The translations under genes were made by a program, and so were the position numbers. Shown in pieces: positions 1-11,118 of a DNA stretch of 64,000 nt. Source of the DNA: Jacaranda mimosifolia (lineage: Eukaryota; Streptophyta; Magnoliopsida; Lamiales; Bignoniaceae). Within the stretch, counting starts at the first letter, position 1, and each line of letters starts with the position of its first letter. Location of the stretch: assembly GCA_018894105.1 (NCBI GenBank), contig CM032125.1, forward strand, positions 27,575,032 to 27,639,031, given 5' to 3'. The notes beneath the pieces are model-generated. The model was not told the DNA's origin, made no database searches, and saw nothing but the letters and a program-made list of their open reading frames with translations.

Positions 1-590
1 CTCGATTCGTTGGAATGCATATTCTGTAAGGGTTTGCTTGCTCGTACTCATTTCTGCTTGCTTGTGAAATGTTCTTGGAGCAATAAGGCAAGAGAGTTTC
101 CTCTTGCTACATTTGTTCTTGCTCAAATTATAATTGTACTTGTATTGCTGCTGATTCTAGATCTGTTGAGATGTTCTTTCCTTGACAGGTTCTAATATTG
201 CTTGATATTTATCCCTCACTAAGTCCATTGGACTTATCCCTCGCTTTCATTACTTTTGCAGATAGAGGGCCCCAAGAATGAAATGTTCTCCCTGAAGTGT
301 AGAGATACTTCTTTTGTAATAGTTTAGCGTCTATTTTGCTTGTGGACTAATAGATGGTTGTGGAAATAGCGATGTTGTGATATGTCATATCAGACTTAGG
401 CCTTAATTTTGTATATATTTTGTTGTACCTAAGAATTGAACCTTGGTTCGAATGTTATGGCTAATGTTATTATTTAAGTTGAAGTTATTTTCCATTGCTT
501 TTGAATTATGATTTGTATTACAAGGTTCAGAAATTAAGCTTGAATTGAGTTGATATCTCAGCTTTGGGTTACCCGAAGTGGGGTGTCACA
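1..590. mobile_element. Partial LTR-like repeat (probable Ty3/gypsy LTR end), cut by the window edge
   Basis: This stretch is less AT-rich than what follows and has no supported ORF. It ends at 590 with GGGGTGTCACA, after which the sequence changes abruptly to AT-rich block A DNA. A terminal TGTCACA and a long non-coding transcribed-looking body fit the end of a plant gypsy-type LTR, either solo or a 3' LTR. The left end lies outside the window, so neither the paired LTR nor a target duplication can be checked. The small ORF at 10-195 has no recognisable motif and is not called as a gene. Confidence 0.35.
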
Positions 591-1249
591 TTAAGAGATA
601 ATATCAAATATCAAGATATAGTATCAAATACTTTTGATTTAATTGGTCTATAAGCATGGACACTTTATCTTAGATAATTTTTAATATTTGACTTAAGCAT
701 AAAATAAATACTAGAGTATTAATTAAAGTTAACTATTTATCTATTGGAATTAAATTTAACAAATTCAAGCTAAATAGAAAATTTTGTATTAATAACTAGC
801 ATATTATTGTATAGGTGTCACTCTCCAATTGGACAAAATTAATTTATCTACAAATATATTGATAAAAAATTGTTCATAGCTTTGAATCTCATCAAAATAG
901 TTGAAAAATGAATCATTATCATAAATAATACTGAATGCAAAACAAGGAGTACCATATATCATGAGAGCCCAAAAAGGTATATATGGAAATTTACATAAAT
1001 TTGAAGTATTACAAGTAATCCCAACAAAATAGAATTCAAAAATATCAATACTTTACATTAAGCGAGGAAACATAGTATTATCTAATTTCAAAATTTCGAA
1101 GTCCGCAATGTTTACTTTCTAAAAGTGCATGAAATTTCCCCTGTAAGATTGATGATTGCAGCTCGTGAGATGAATACAACAACAGTTACAACATCTTTAA
1201 TCAAATATCACATATTCTAGCCTTTTATGCCTTTTCTCGTAAAATAATT
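591..1249. other. Block A, proximal non-coding segment
   Basis: AT-rich DNA without a supportable gene. From about 858 it matches the stretch starting near 41,011, sharing for example TTGTTCATAGCTTTGAATC and the following ATGTTTACTTTCTAAAAGT. This is the left end of the block A/block B tandem duplication. Confidence 0.5.
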
Positions 1250-1900
1250 AGGCCTGTTTGGATATCTTTTTTTTTTTTTATTTCCAACATTTTTAAAAGT
1301 TGAAAAATTAATTAGGTATAATTTTGAAAATAAAAATGAAATTTTATTTAGATATTTTATCTAAAAATAATGATTAGATAGGTATAGAGTTGAAAATTAG
1401 GTGATTTATATTTTTTATTAGATAGGTATAGAGTTGAAAATTAGGTGATTTATGTTTTTTATACTTAAAAATATTTATTTTTAAATATGTGTATGTTTTA
1501 TTAATTTTAAAATTATAGTGAGTATGTCATGTTAATCAAATTGAAATTTGATTGATGTGATAATAGACTCTGAAAATGAAAATGAAAAATCCTAATCATT
1601 TTAAATTCATTTTTACTATATAGAAATAAATTATCAACAATTTCTCACCATTTTTACCAAAATTCCGACTTATTTTTTATTCAAAACACATTATTTAACA
1701 ATATATATCTTCTCTTTTTATTTTCATTATTACTATCTTCCTCCACCTACAATTTACAAAATTTTATACAATTATTATTTTTCAAACAATATATCTAAAT
1801 ATAAATTTATTTTCAAATTATTTTCTCTAGCTCTCTCTTCAAATTTTAAAAATTCTAAAAATAAAAGATGAAAATAAAAATATAAAGCAAGAAAAAATCT
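1250..1900. mobile_element. MITE-like element(s), GTTTGGAT family
   Basis: The stretch begins near GGCCTGTTTGGATAT and ends in runs of AAAAATAAAAGATGAAAATA, a composition shared with many other short elements here. A related copy lies at about 41,250-41,880 in the same context, so the insertion predates the A/B duplication. Internal repeats of TAGGTATAGAGTTGAAAA (about 1,380-1,445) show a local duplication. The outer ends are not sharply defined. Confidence 0.45.
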
Positions 1901-2072
1901 TATACATAGTACATGACTCATAGATTGATGACTTTTGTTTGTTTGTTTGTTTTAATAGGTAAATGAGTCATTGATTGACTCATTGATTAATATATGACTT
2001 TTGATTTTGGAAGGAGTGGCTAGATACAATGATCTGCCCGCCCAACAGTCACCCAGGGACAAAGGATTACTA

Positions 2073-2570
2073 AGAGCCGGTTTGGATTCATTTTTATGGG
2101 GCATTTTCATTTTCAAGTAAAAATAGAAAGAGAAAAGTTGGTTAAAATAATTGAATTTAAAAATGAGTTTTATTTGAATGTATTGTAGAAAATTATATAT
2201 TTATATAGATTTATATAGGTGTGAAAATGAGATATATTTGGATGATGGGTGTTTTGTATTAAAAGTTGTGTAGTTTTTGAATTTGAATTGATGATGTGAT
2301 ATGTGATTATTTGAAAAAATAATATTATAATTTGAATTTGAATTTGAATTTTTAATATTTTTGTAGTGAATGGTGTATGAGAAGTATTGGGAAGATAAAA
2401 AATGATTAAGACAATGATAAACAAAAGGGATGAAAATGGAGATAGAATATAATAAAAAATGTTTTGAAAATAAAAATATTTAAGAAAATGATGTAGATAG
2501 TAATAGTTTTCTGTTTTCATTTTCAGGTAAAAATGAAAATGGCTTGTGAGAATGAAACCAAACAGCCTCT
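2073..2570. mobile_element. MITE with GTTTGGATTCATTTT-type terminal inverted repeats
   Basis: The left end reads GAGCCGGTTTGGATTCATTT and the right end is AATGAAACCAAACAGCCTCT, which is its approximate reverse complement. The inside is low-complexity AT-rich DNA. The 116-residue reading frame on the minus strand within it is a composition artefact. It inserted just after TGATCTGCCCGCCCAACAGT, a segment that recurs in block B at about 42,400. Confidence 0.5.
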
Positions 2571-3330
2571 AAGCCCCTGTTTGGATTCATTTTCATTTTA
2601 TTTTTATTTTCAGTTTTCAGTATTTTTAAATTGATAAAATTAGTTATGTGATGTAATGAAAAGATAAAAATATATTTGGATGAAATATTTGAAAATGTAA
2701 TGATTATATTGGTTTTAATGGATTATAGGTGGAGAAAGATAGAAATAATAGAATAGAAAGAGAATATATATAAGTTATTGGGAAAAAATATATATGTTAT
2801 TGAAAAATGTGTTTTGAAAAGAAAAATAAAAATGATGTTGGTTGAAAATGTGTAAAAAGTGATGTATTTTATTTATGAAATACATTTTGTTTTGCCAAAA
2901 TGAAACCAAACATACAAAAAAAATTCCTCCAAAATATCAAATTAAAATATTCAAAATACCCTCTTTAATCTTTCATTATTTTTAAAACTTTTCCATTTTT
3001 CAATATATACATACATATTATATATATCATACATATTTTATTATTTTCTAACAATAAAAAAATCAATCATTTTCATCTTTACCACAAAAATCCAACAAAA
3101 AATATTGATTTGACCGCTACAGTAAAAATTGTCTCCCCCCCTCTCCATAAAAAAAAACATAAAAAAACATATCAAAATTCCTCAAACCAATTTTCTAACT
3201 ATTCCCCAAAATATAAACAAATATTCAGCACATTCTCTAATACAACTTAACATTTCCCAACCCTACTCTCAAAACTCATTCTCTCAAAATACATAAAACA
3301 AAATATACAATTTATAACCAAACATTACCT
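2571..3330. mobile_element. Cluster of two adjoining MITE-like elements
   Basis: The first (about 2,574-2,910) opens CCTGTTTGGATTCATTTTCA and closes AAAATGAAACCAAACATA, an inverted pair. The second (about 2,911-3,330) is C-rich on this strand, with AACCAAACATTACCTAAG at its right end. Neither has coding potential. Together with neighbours they form a head-to-tail pile of short elements with similar ends. Confidence 0.4.
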
Positions 3331-3454
3331 AAGTGTCCATTTGGTTTTGTTTTCAAACACCATTTTCGTTTTCTCTTAAAAATAAAAACAGAAAGCCATT
3401 AACTTCTCCCCTGCTAAGTGACCTATGGTCCAGCAGCATAAGTCTCCCACATAA

Positions 3455-4191
3455 TGTTGGAATATATTAGCTTGTGTATTGAAAAAAAAAAAGAAAAGAA
3501 AAGAAAAGAATAAGAATTATGTGGGAGTTTGTCCCACATAGGAAAATAAAAAAAGAGTTGTATCATATATAAAGTACTTGTGGTATATTATATCTGATTA
3601 AGAGTTCGTGGAAAGTGTGGAAGCTAATATATATTATTTATATTTAAAAGCACTTAGCACTTAGTACGTTTGCGCGCGTGCATGTAAATTAATATACTCT
3701 GCAAGTTACTTGTTTTATTTTTATTTACGTAATTATTTAATTGTCAAGTTATTATTTAATTACGAAATAACATTCTTCTATGAAAAGATTTAATTCTTTC
3801 ATAAAAAGTTGTGTCAGATGATTTGAGTTAAACAGACATATTGTTTAACTTAAGTAGTGTATCAGTTCATAATTAATGGATGTATTGTTTCATTAATTAT
3901 AAATACACAAGACTCTCTGCGAATTTGACACAAAGAAAACAAGCTTGAAATATTAAGTCTGCAATTTATGTTCTTTACAAACATATTAGAAATCATAAAA
4001 GAAGTTCTGAAGAAACTCTTCAAGATTGCCACTTGCAGAGTTTGGTGGTTTTGTTGTATCCTGGGGGTGAATTGCCTTATTAAATCCATTGGCAACTCTT
4101 ATAGAATGGGGGCAAAAATCATCTTAAGGATAGTGACATCACGCCTCAAGATCACGGTCAAATTTGCTGTTTCCATCTAAAATTTCTAACA
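3455..4191 (+). repeat. 5' LTR of the copia element
   Basis: It begins TGTTGGAATATATTAGC and ends CTAAAATTTCTAACA. A TATA-like TTATAAATAC (about 3,896-3,906) lies in a position suited to the LTR promoter. Compared with the 3' LTR it has a shorter TA run near 3,632 and a shorter CTTAGCACTT-type repeat near 3,655. Confidence 0.95.
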
Positions 4192-4214
4192 AGCTTAAGG
4201 TGATTCTTTTGGAG

Positions 4215-4835
4215 ATGGAATCTGGAGCAATCAATAACACATTCAAAGTGATGAATCAAGACTGTGCAAAACTGGATAGGTTCGATGGAACCAACTTTAC
4301 TCGCTGGCAAGACAGAATGAGATTCCTCTTCACAACACTGAAGATTGCATACATTCTTGATCCAGATCTGCCTACACTTCCAGAAACCCAACTGAATGAT
4401 TCAGAACAGGTAAAGGCTGAACGCAAGAAGCGCGATGAAGATGAAGTGCTGTGCAGAGGACACATTCTGAACTCTCTCTCTGATAAGCTGTACAATTTGT
4501 TCGCTTCGCTTACATCGCCTAGAGAAATTCGGAGAGCTTTGGAAAACAAGTATGATACTGAAAAGCAAGGTGTGGACAAATTTTTGATTATGCAGTATTT
4601 TGAATTTACTATGCATGATAATAAATCTGTTTTGGACCAAGTCCATGAGTTGCAAGTTCTCGTTTCAAAACTTAAGGATGTCAAAGTAGACATTCCTGAA
4701 AATGTTCAAGTTGGCGGAATCATCGCCAAACTTCCTCCTAGTTGGAATGACTACAGGAAGAAATTGTTGCACACCACTGAGGATTTTACCTTGGAGCAAA
4801 TCCAGAAACACCTTAAAATTGAAGAAAAGACTTGA
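4215..4835 (+). pseudogene. copia gag (capsid) domain, closed by a TGA
   Basis: The 206-codon frame starts at the first ATG after the 5' LTR. Its N-terminal half has the copia capsid signature of the gag retrotransposon family: LDRFDGTNFTRW near residue 20, then a region ending before the nucleocapsid zinc knuckle. Gag packages the element's RNA into virus-like particles in the cytoplasm. The frame closes at TGA 4,833-4,835. The next frame starts in the same phase with no other stop between, so this TGA is the only interruption of an otherwise continuous gag-pol. It sits where an arginine would be plausible, and CGA to TGA is the expected product of cytosine deamination at a methylated CpG. 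Translational readthrough is possible but not shown. Confidence 0.85.
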
Positions 4836-7800
4836 ATTCGTGATAAGAGTATCTCCTTTGGTTCTGGATCATCCAAAGTGAATTATGTGACTGCAAAAAG
4901 AAACCAAAAGAAACAAGGTGGGCAGCACAGTGGAGGACAACAAGGAGGAAATAAGCAACAAGGTGGAAAGAAAAAGTTCTCAGACTTTGATGACACCAAA
5001 GCTTGCTGGAATTGTGGAAAGCCTGGTCATCTCAAGCGTGATTGCAGAAAGAAAAGGCAGAAGATAGGAAACGCCAGCAATAACAATGCAAATGTGGTTG
5101 AAAGTCAGATACCAGAATTGGTTGCTATGATTTCTGAAATGCATATTGGCATGGTGACTGAACTGTATTTGACAGGGACAAACTCGTCAAGTCATTGGTG
5201 GTTTGATTCTGGCGCTACAGTGCACATTTGCAACAACAAGGCTGCGTTTAAGGATTATGAGGATGTGACTGACCATGAAGTTATGATGGGAAACAACAAT
5301 ACTGCAAAAGTGCTAGGCAAAGGCAGTGTGGAGTTGCAGTTCACATCAGGAAAGAAGCTTCTCCTTGTGAATGTTCTTCATGTTCCAGAAATTAGGAAGA
5401 ACTTAGTTTCTGGAAATCTGCTATGTAAGAGAGGTTTTAAGATTGTATTAGAGTCTGATAAGATTATTGTAACCAAGAATGGCACCTTCGTTGGGAAGGG
5501 CTACTCATGTGATGGAATGTTCAAATTAAGTATTAATAAAATGAATGATTCGGCTAATATTGTTGAGTACTCTTCATTTACCTTATGGCATTATCGTTTG
5601 GCACATGTTAATTATCGAACTTTAATTCATATGTCTAAGAATGGTTTAATTTCTTATGATAATAAAGAAAAAGAAAAATGCCAAAATTGCATTCAAGCGA
5701 AAATGACTAAGAAGCCTTTTCCTAAAGTTGAAAGAAAAATTGAGTTACTAGAACTTGTGCATACTGATATTTGTGAATTAAATGGCATGTTGACTAGAGG
5801 AGGAAATAGATATTTTATTACATTTATTGATGATTTTTCAAGATTTACTTATGTCTTTTTGATGAAAACAAAAGATGAGGCATTTAATATGTTTAAAGTT
5901 TATAAGGCTGTTGTCGAAAATCAAATAGGAAAGAAAATTAAAATTTTAAGAAGTGATAGGGGTACTGAATATTCTTTCTCTAGTTTTAATTCTTTCTTTG
6001 AAGAAAACGGCATTATACACCAGACTACAACATCTTATACCCCACAACAAAATGGCCTAGCAGAAAGAAAAAATAGGACATTAGTTGAAATGGTAAATGC
6101 TATGCTTCTAAATGCTAAATTACCTAATAATCTTTGGGGTGAAGCATTGCTTACTGCTTGCTATGTGCATAATAGAGTACCCTCAAGAAAATTAAATTGC
6201 ACACCGTATGAGTTATGGAATGGAAGAAAACCAAACTTGAGTCATCTAAGAGTGTGGGGGTGTTTAACATTCTATAAAGTTGCTGATCCTAGGAGAACTA
6301 AATTGGGACCAAGAGCTAATAAAAGTGTTTTTGTGGGATATTCAGAAAGTTCCAAAGCCTACAGGCTATTGGATTTGGATTCAAACATTATAGTGGAATC
6401 TAGGGATGTTGAATTTTTTGAAAATAAGTTCTCTAAAGATTCCACTAATGATAATATTGAGCAAAAACATGAAACTGTTAATTCTGGTTCTTCTTCTAGC
6501 ATGAAAAGAAAAGTATCTGATCCTCCTATGGAACAAAGAAGAAGTCAAAGAAGTAGAAAAGTGAAATATTTGGATCCTGATTTCATATCCCCAGACTCTA
6601 TTGTCTTCCTTGTGGAAGGCAATAGGACCACCATACTTAAAGAAATACCTATTATTTTAAATGTTGAAGGGGATCCTAAAACATTTAAGGAAGCTATGGC
6701 TTCAAGGGATTCGGCTTTTTGGAAAGAAGCCATAACTGATGAAATGGACTCATTGTTAGCCAATAATACATGGGTTCTTGCAGATTTGCCACTTGGCTCT
6801 AAAGCTATTGCCTGTAAATGGGTATTTCGGAGAAAATATAATACAGATGGCTCCATACAAACCTTTAAAGCCAGGTTGGTGGCAAAAGGTTTCAAGCAGA
6901 AGGAAGGCATAGATTATTTTGATACCTATGCACCTGTGGCTAGAATAACATCCATTAGAGTATTGCTTGCACTAGCATCTATATATAAGTTACATGTTCA
7001 TCAAATGGATGTTAAAACATCCTTTTTAAATGGTGACTTGGATGAAGAGGTGTACATGGAACAACCCGAGGGCTTTGTCCTTCCCAGAAATGAAAAGAAA
7101 GTTTGCAAATTAATCAAGTCACTATATGGATTAAAGCAAGCACCAAAACAGTGGCATGAAAAGTTTGATTCTGTGATACTTTCTCATGGCTTTGTCCATA
7201 GCAATGCTGATAAATGTGTATATTCTAAGTTCACAGATGAGTATGGAGTAATTGTGTGCCTTTATGTTGATGATATGCTCATCATTGGTACAAATTTGAA
7301 GAGAGTGGTGGACACTAAGAAGTATTTATCCTCACAATTCAAGATGAAGGATTTAGGTGAGGTAGATACTATCTTAGGAATTAAAGTAAAGAAACATACT
7401 GAGGGCTATGCTTTATGTCAATCCCACTATGTCGAAAAAATGTTACATAAGTTTAAACATCTGAATATAAAAGAATTTAATACTCCATACGATGTCTCTA
7501 CTAAGCTTACTGGAAATTCTGGTAGAGCTGTTGCTCAAGTAGAGTATGGTAGTGCAATAGGAAGTCTTATGTATGCCACACATTGCACTAGGCCAAATAT
7601 TGCTTTTGCAGTGTTAAGTTATCAAGGTACACGAGTAACCCTGGTACTGATCATTGGAGAGCAATTGCCAGAGTTCTGGGATATCTTAAAAGAACCATTA
7701 ATGTTGGATTATTTTATAAAGATTATCTAGCAGTACTAGAAGGTTTTACTGACGCTAGTTGGATAACTAGTGCGAGTGACAATAAATCCACATCTGGTTG

Positions 7801-8214
7801 GGTATTTACACTAGGTGGTAGAGCTGTTTGTTGGGGTTCAAAGAAACAAACATGTATCACACACTCTACCATGGAATCCAAATTTGTCGCATTGGCAGCT
7901 GCATGCAAAGAAGGAGAATGGCTAAGAAATTTACTTTTGGATATAGAGTTGTGGCCACAACCAATGCCAGCCATTTCTTTGTATTGTGATAGTGAAGCTA
8001 CTATGTCTAGGGCATTCAGCAAGATCTATAATGGTAAATCTAGACATATTAGTTTAAGGCATGAATATATGTGAGACAGTTGATAACGGATGGAATAGTT
8101 ACAATAATTTATGTCCGTTCGTGTGATAATTTGGCAGATCCTTTTACTAAGGGACTCCCGATAGATTTAGTGATATCTACCTCTATTGGAATGGGGCTAA
8201 GATCCTTTTATTAA
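4836..8214 (+). pseudogene. copia pol polyprotein (zinc knuckle, protease, integrase, RT, RNase H), frameshifted
   Basis: The main frame runs to 7,730. Residues counted from position 4,878: zinc knuckle CWNCGKPGHLKRDC at 43-56; aspartic protease D-S-G at 110-112; integrase zinc-binding H238, H243, C268 and C271; integrase catalytic D297, D360 and E396, an exact DD35E spacing; reverse transcriptase with QMDVKTSFLNG and the YVDD active site at 796-799. A frameshift near 7,612-7,630 moves the RNase H part into another frame (to 8,074), where TDASW and [10 protein letters not shown] are seen. A second shift near 8,066-8,071 moves the last part, with the typical LADPFTKGLP, into the third frame, which stops at 8,212-8,214. 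The catalytic motifs are intact, so the breaks look recent. Sequencing or assembly error cannot be excluded for the shifts. Confidence 0.9.
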
Positions 8215-8718
8215 ATCAGCAGTAATAGGAACCCAACCTTCATATAACAAGGTTCAATGGGTACAAACAAGTTACTGACAACTGATTGAGGTACTAACAC
8301 TTGTGTTGGTGTGGTACTGTTATGATAGTTAGGGTGAGTAGCTTACTCTTAATGAAGTTTTGCCTAAAATAACAGGGGTGTAATGAAACTTCACCTATAT
8401 AAACATCAGAAGTGGTGCCGCTTCTAGCAGAGGTTTGAGGTTAACCTTTGTATATGTTCATGAAACCAGGTGGAGCACACGGCCATAATAAGTGCTCAAG
8501 GTTAATAAGAGCTTTATTTATGATTACATAATTTATGTGTGCGGTATTTCCGGTTTTAATGGATAGGAATCATGGTTTAGAGCTTAAAGCCACCATTGAT
8601 TTCATTAGAACTTTGAAATACTTGCACTAATTGCAGGTTAAAATCAAAAGATACCTTTTTGTATGCATAAGTTTGTCAAGACTTATATTTGTTCAATACG
8701 ACAATCTAAGTGGGGGAT
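8215..8718 (+). other. copia 3' untranslated region with polypurine tract
   Basis: Non-coding DNA between the pol stop and the 3' LTR. The purine run AAGTGGGGGA (8,709-8,718) directly precedes the LTR and is the expected primer for plus-strand DNA synthesis. Confidence 0.75.
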
Positions 8719-9465
8719 TGTTGGAATATATTAGCTTGTGTATTGAAAAAAAAAAAAAAGAAGAAGAAGAATTATGTGGGAGTTTGTCCCACATAGGAAA
8801 ATAAAAAAAGAGTTTTATCATATATAAAGTACTTGTGGTATATTATATCTGATTAAGAATTCGTGGAAAGTGTGGAAGCTAATATATATATATATATATA
8901 TTATTTATATTTAAAAGCACTTAGCACTTAGCACTTTGCACTTTTGCGCGCGTGCATGTAAATTAATATACTCTGCAAGTTACTTGTTTTATTTTTATTT
9001 ACGTAATTATTTAATTATCAAGTTATTATTTAATTACGAAATAACATTCTTCTATGAAAAGATTTAATTCTTTCATGAAAAGTCGTGTCAGATGATTTGA
9101 GTTAAACAGACATATTGTTTAACTTAAGTATTGTATCAGTTCATAATTAATGGATGTATTGTTTCGTTAATTATAAATACACAAGACTCTCTGCGAATTT
9201 GACACAAAGAAAACAAGCTTGAAATATTAAGTCTGCAATTTATGTTCTTTACAAACATATTAGAAATCATAAAAGAAGTTCTGAAGAAACTCTTCAAGAT
9301 TGCCACTTGCAGAGTTTGGTGGTTTTGTTGTATCCTGGGGGTGAATTGCCTTATTAAATCCATTGGCAACTCTTATAGAGTGGGGGCAAAAATCACCTTA
9401 AGGATAGTGACATCACGCCTCAAGATCACGGTCAAATTTGCTGTTTCCATCTAAAATTTCTAACA
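8719..9465 (+). repeat. 3' LTR of the copia element
   Basis: It has the same ends as the 5' LTR. It is 10 bp longer, mainly from an expanded TA run (about 8,882-8,902) and one extra CACTT-type unit near 8,925-8,945. Small reading frames inside both LTRs (for example 9,136-9,369) are identical by duplication and have no independent support. Confidence 0.95.
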
Positions 9466-9818
9466 CATAATGTAAAAAGTTAGGAGTTCGAATCCTAACG
9501 GACTCTTAATTTATGTATGTATAAATAAATAAATAAAACTTCTCCTCTATTTATACAGATATTTTCATTCTCAACACTTTTTTTTTCAAATACATTCTTA
9601 CACTCTCTCTATTGTCAAACTTTATTTTTTTCTACTCTTATTTGCACGAATTTCAATACAAAAACACAATAATATCCAAATATAACTCATTTTTAACCCT
9701 ACTTAAACAAAACATCCATACAATATTTATTTTTAAAATCACACTTATAACTAACTTTCACTATTCTTTTTTATCAGAAAATAAAAATGCCTCCAAAAAA
9801 CATAACCAAATGGCCTCT

Positions 9819-10173
9819 AAGTGTCCATTTGGTTTTGCTTTCAAAACCTCATGAAAGAGAAAATGGAAAGTTATCAACTTCTACCCTATTTTTACAGACA
9901 TTTTCATTCTCATCACATTTTTTTCAAAAACACTATTACACACTCTCTCCATTTTCACACTTTATTTTTTTCTACTCACATTTGCACAATTTTTAATACA
10001 AAAATACTACAATATCCAAATACAACTTATTTTCAATCATACAAAATTATTTTATTTTAAACGAAATATCCAAACAACATTTCATTTTCGAAATCATACT
10101 TATAACTAACTTTTTATTATTTATTTTTACCAAAAAATGAAAATGCTTCGAGAAAACAAAACCAAATGAACTC
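9819..10173. mobile_element. MITE, family 1, intact copy
   Basis: It starts GTGTCCATTTGGTTTTGC and ends AACAAAACCAAATGAACTCT, inverted relative to each other. It abuts the outer split MITE, sharing the CCTCTAA junction. The three overlapping reading frames within it are composition artefacts. Confidence 0.6.
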
Positions 10174-10175
10174 TA

Positions 10176-10503
10176 GGGGGCAGTTTGGTTATGTTTTATT
10201 TTCATTTTCAGCTATTTTTACTATTTAAAAATGAATTATTAATAATTTATCCTCATTTTTATCAATATTTCAACTCATTTTCATCTCAAAATATATTTTC
10301 TAATAACATATATATCTTCTCTCTCTTCGTCATTATTATTATCTCTCTCCACCTACAATCTACTAAACCCTAAATAATTATTATTCTCCCAACATATTAT
10401 CCAAACACAAATCTATTTTTAACTCATTTAGTCTAACTAATTTTTTAAATTTTAAAAATACTAAAAATAAAAATTAAAAATAAGAACACAACCAAACTCC
10501 CCG
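10176..10503. mobile_element. MITE, family 2, GGGGAGTTTGGTT ends
   Basis: The left end GGGGGCAGTTTGGTTATGTT mirrors the right end GAACACAACCAAACTCCCCG. It directly abuts the previous MITE. The body is AT-rich without coding capacity. Confidence 0.6.
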
Positions 10504-11118
10504 TAAGTATTGATTTAGCTAAGCGTTGCATTTATATAACTAAAGGGCCAAAGTTAAATTCACCCAATTAATTATTAATAAGACAGAATTGATTAGTGAG
10601 GAACTGTAAGATGCGGACAAATTTTTAATCAAATGCCAACCACTAATTATTGTTCAAATAAAGTGGAATATCAACTATGAACGATTGCTATGTAATTTCA
10701 ATCAAACATCATATCAAATCATGTTACTCGCACCATCCAATATTTTCTCTTTATTTATCATAAATATGTACCCATCCATTTACCATTAAAAAAAAGAAGA
10801 AAAATTAATGTATATATCATACCATTCTTCTACATTTCTTTTAATTATTTAGAATTATTTATTTTCTATTTCATTAATGAACTTAAAATTTTCATATTAG
10901 TGATAATCCAATATAATTCAAGTACTCAAGCTCCGAAATTAAAGCATCTAAGTATTAATTTAGCAGTTAGCACTATTTCTCTTCAAGACTTGAGACGTGT
11001 AACCTGCCATTTATACGAGAGTTGGCTTTTAAGACTACTAATCCATAGGGAAATGGTGGTTCGTTGGTCAATTAACATAAACGCAATTAATATTGAGGAG
11101 ATATACATGAATAGTGTA
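10504..11118. other. Block A intergenic DNA, paralogous to 43,826-44,385
   Basis: No gene is supported. Long stretches match block B, including CAGAATTGATTAGTGAGGAA and GACTTGAGACGTGTAACCTG. The 95-residue frame at 10,900-11,187 is not preserved in the paralogue. Confidence 0.6.

Larger units (their letters stand above)
3455..9465 (+). mobile_element. Ty1/copia LTR retrotransposon, nearly complete, about 6.0 kb
   Basis: Two direct LTRs of 737 and 747 bp begin TGTTGGAATA and end TTTCTAACA. They are flanked by a perfect 5-bp target duplication CATAA (3,450-3,454 and 9,466-9,470). The inside encodes gag, zinc knuckle, aspartic protease, integrase, reverse transcriptase and RNase H in the copia order, with integrase before reverse transcriptase. 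A polypurine tract (AAGTGGGGGA, 8,709-8,718) abuts the 3' LTR. The usual TGGTATCAGAGC primer-binding site is not seen after the 5' LTR. The LTRs differ by about ten substitutions plus length changes in poly(A) and TA runs, which suggests a recent insertion. The coding region is nevertheless broken by one stop and two frameshifts. Gag and reverse transcriptase resemble the Tork-type lineage, but that is tentative. Confidence 0.95.
3410..9536 (+). mobile_element. tRNA-derived SINE, split by the copia element (3410-3454 and 9466-9536)
   Basis: The left part contains a pol III A box, TGGTCCAGCAG (tRNA consensus TRGYNNARNNG). The right part contains a B box, AGTTCGAATCC, and ends in an ATAAATAAATAAATAAA tail. 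A near-identical uninterrupted copy lies at 54,976-55,085. The SINE is flanked by AACTTCTCC (3,401-3,409 and 9,537-9,545), consistent with a target-site duplication made when it inserted into the outer MITE. It is interrupted at the CATAA duplicated by the copia element. Confidence 0.75.
3331..9816. mobile_element. Outer MITE (family 1), split into 3331-3409 and 9537-9816 by nested insertions
   Basis: The left part starts GTGTCCATTTGGTTTTG and breaks off at AACTTCTCC (3,401-3,409). The right part resumes with a second AACTTCTCC (9,537-9,545) and ends AAACATAACCAAATGGCC. Its terminal repeat is the reverse complement of the left end. Joined conceptually, the halves match intact family-1 copies at 9,819-10,173, 42,836-43,195 and 44,421-44,783. 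About 6.1 kb of SINE plus copia DNA separates the halves. Confidence 0.7.

Noticed and set aside
2170..2520. 116-codon minus-strand frame
   Set aside because: Low-complexity AT-rich MITE interior. The residue composition (mostly Ile, Tyr, Phe, Asn, His) is what random AT-rich DNA gives.
4833..4835. Programmed readthrough between gag and pol of the copia element
   Set aside because: Possible in principle, but copia elements normally use one continuous frame, and there is no flanking readthrough signal I can point to. Simple mutation is preferred.
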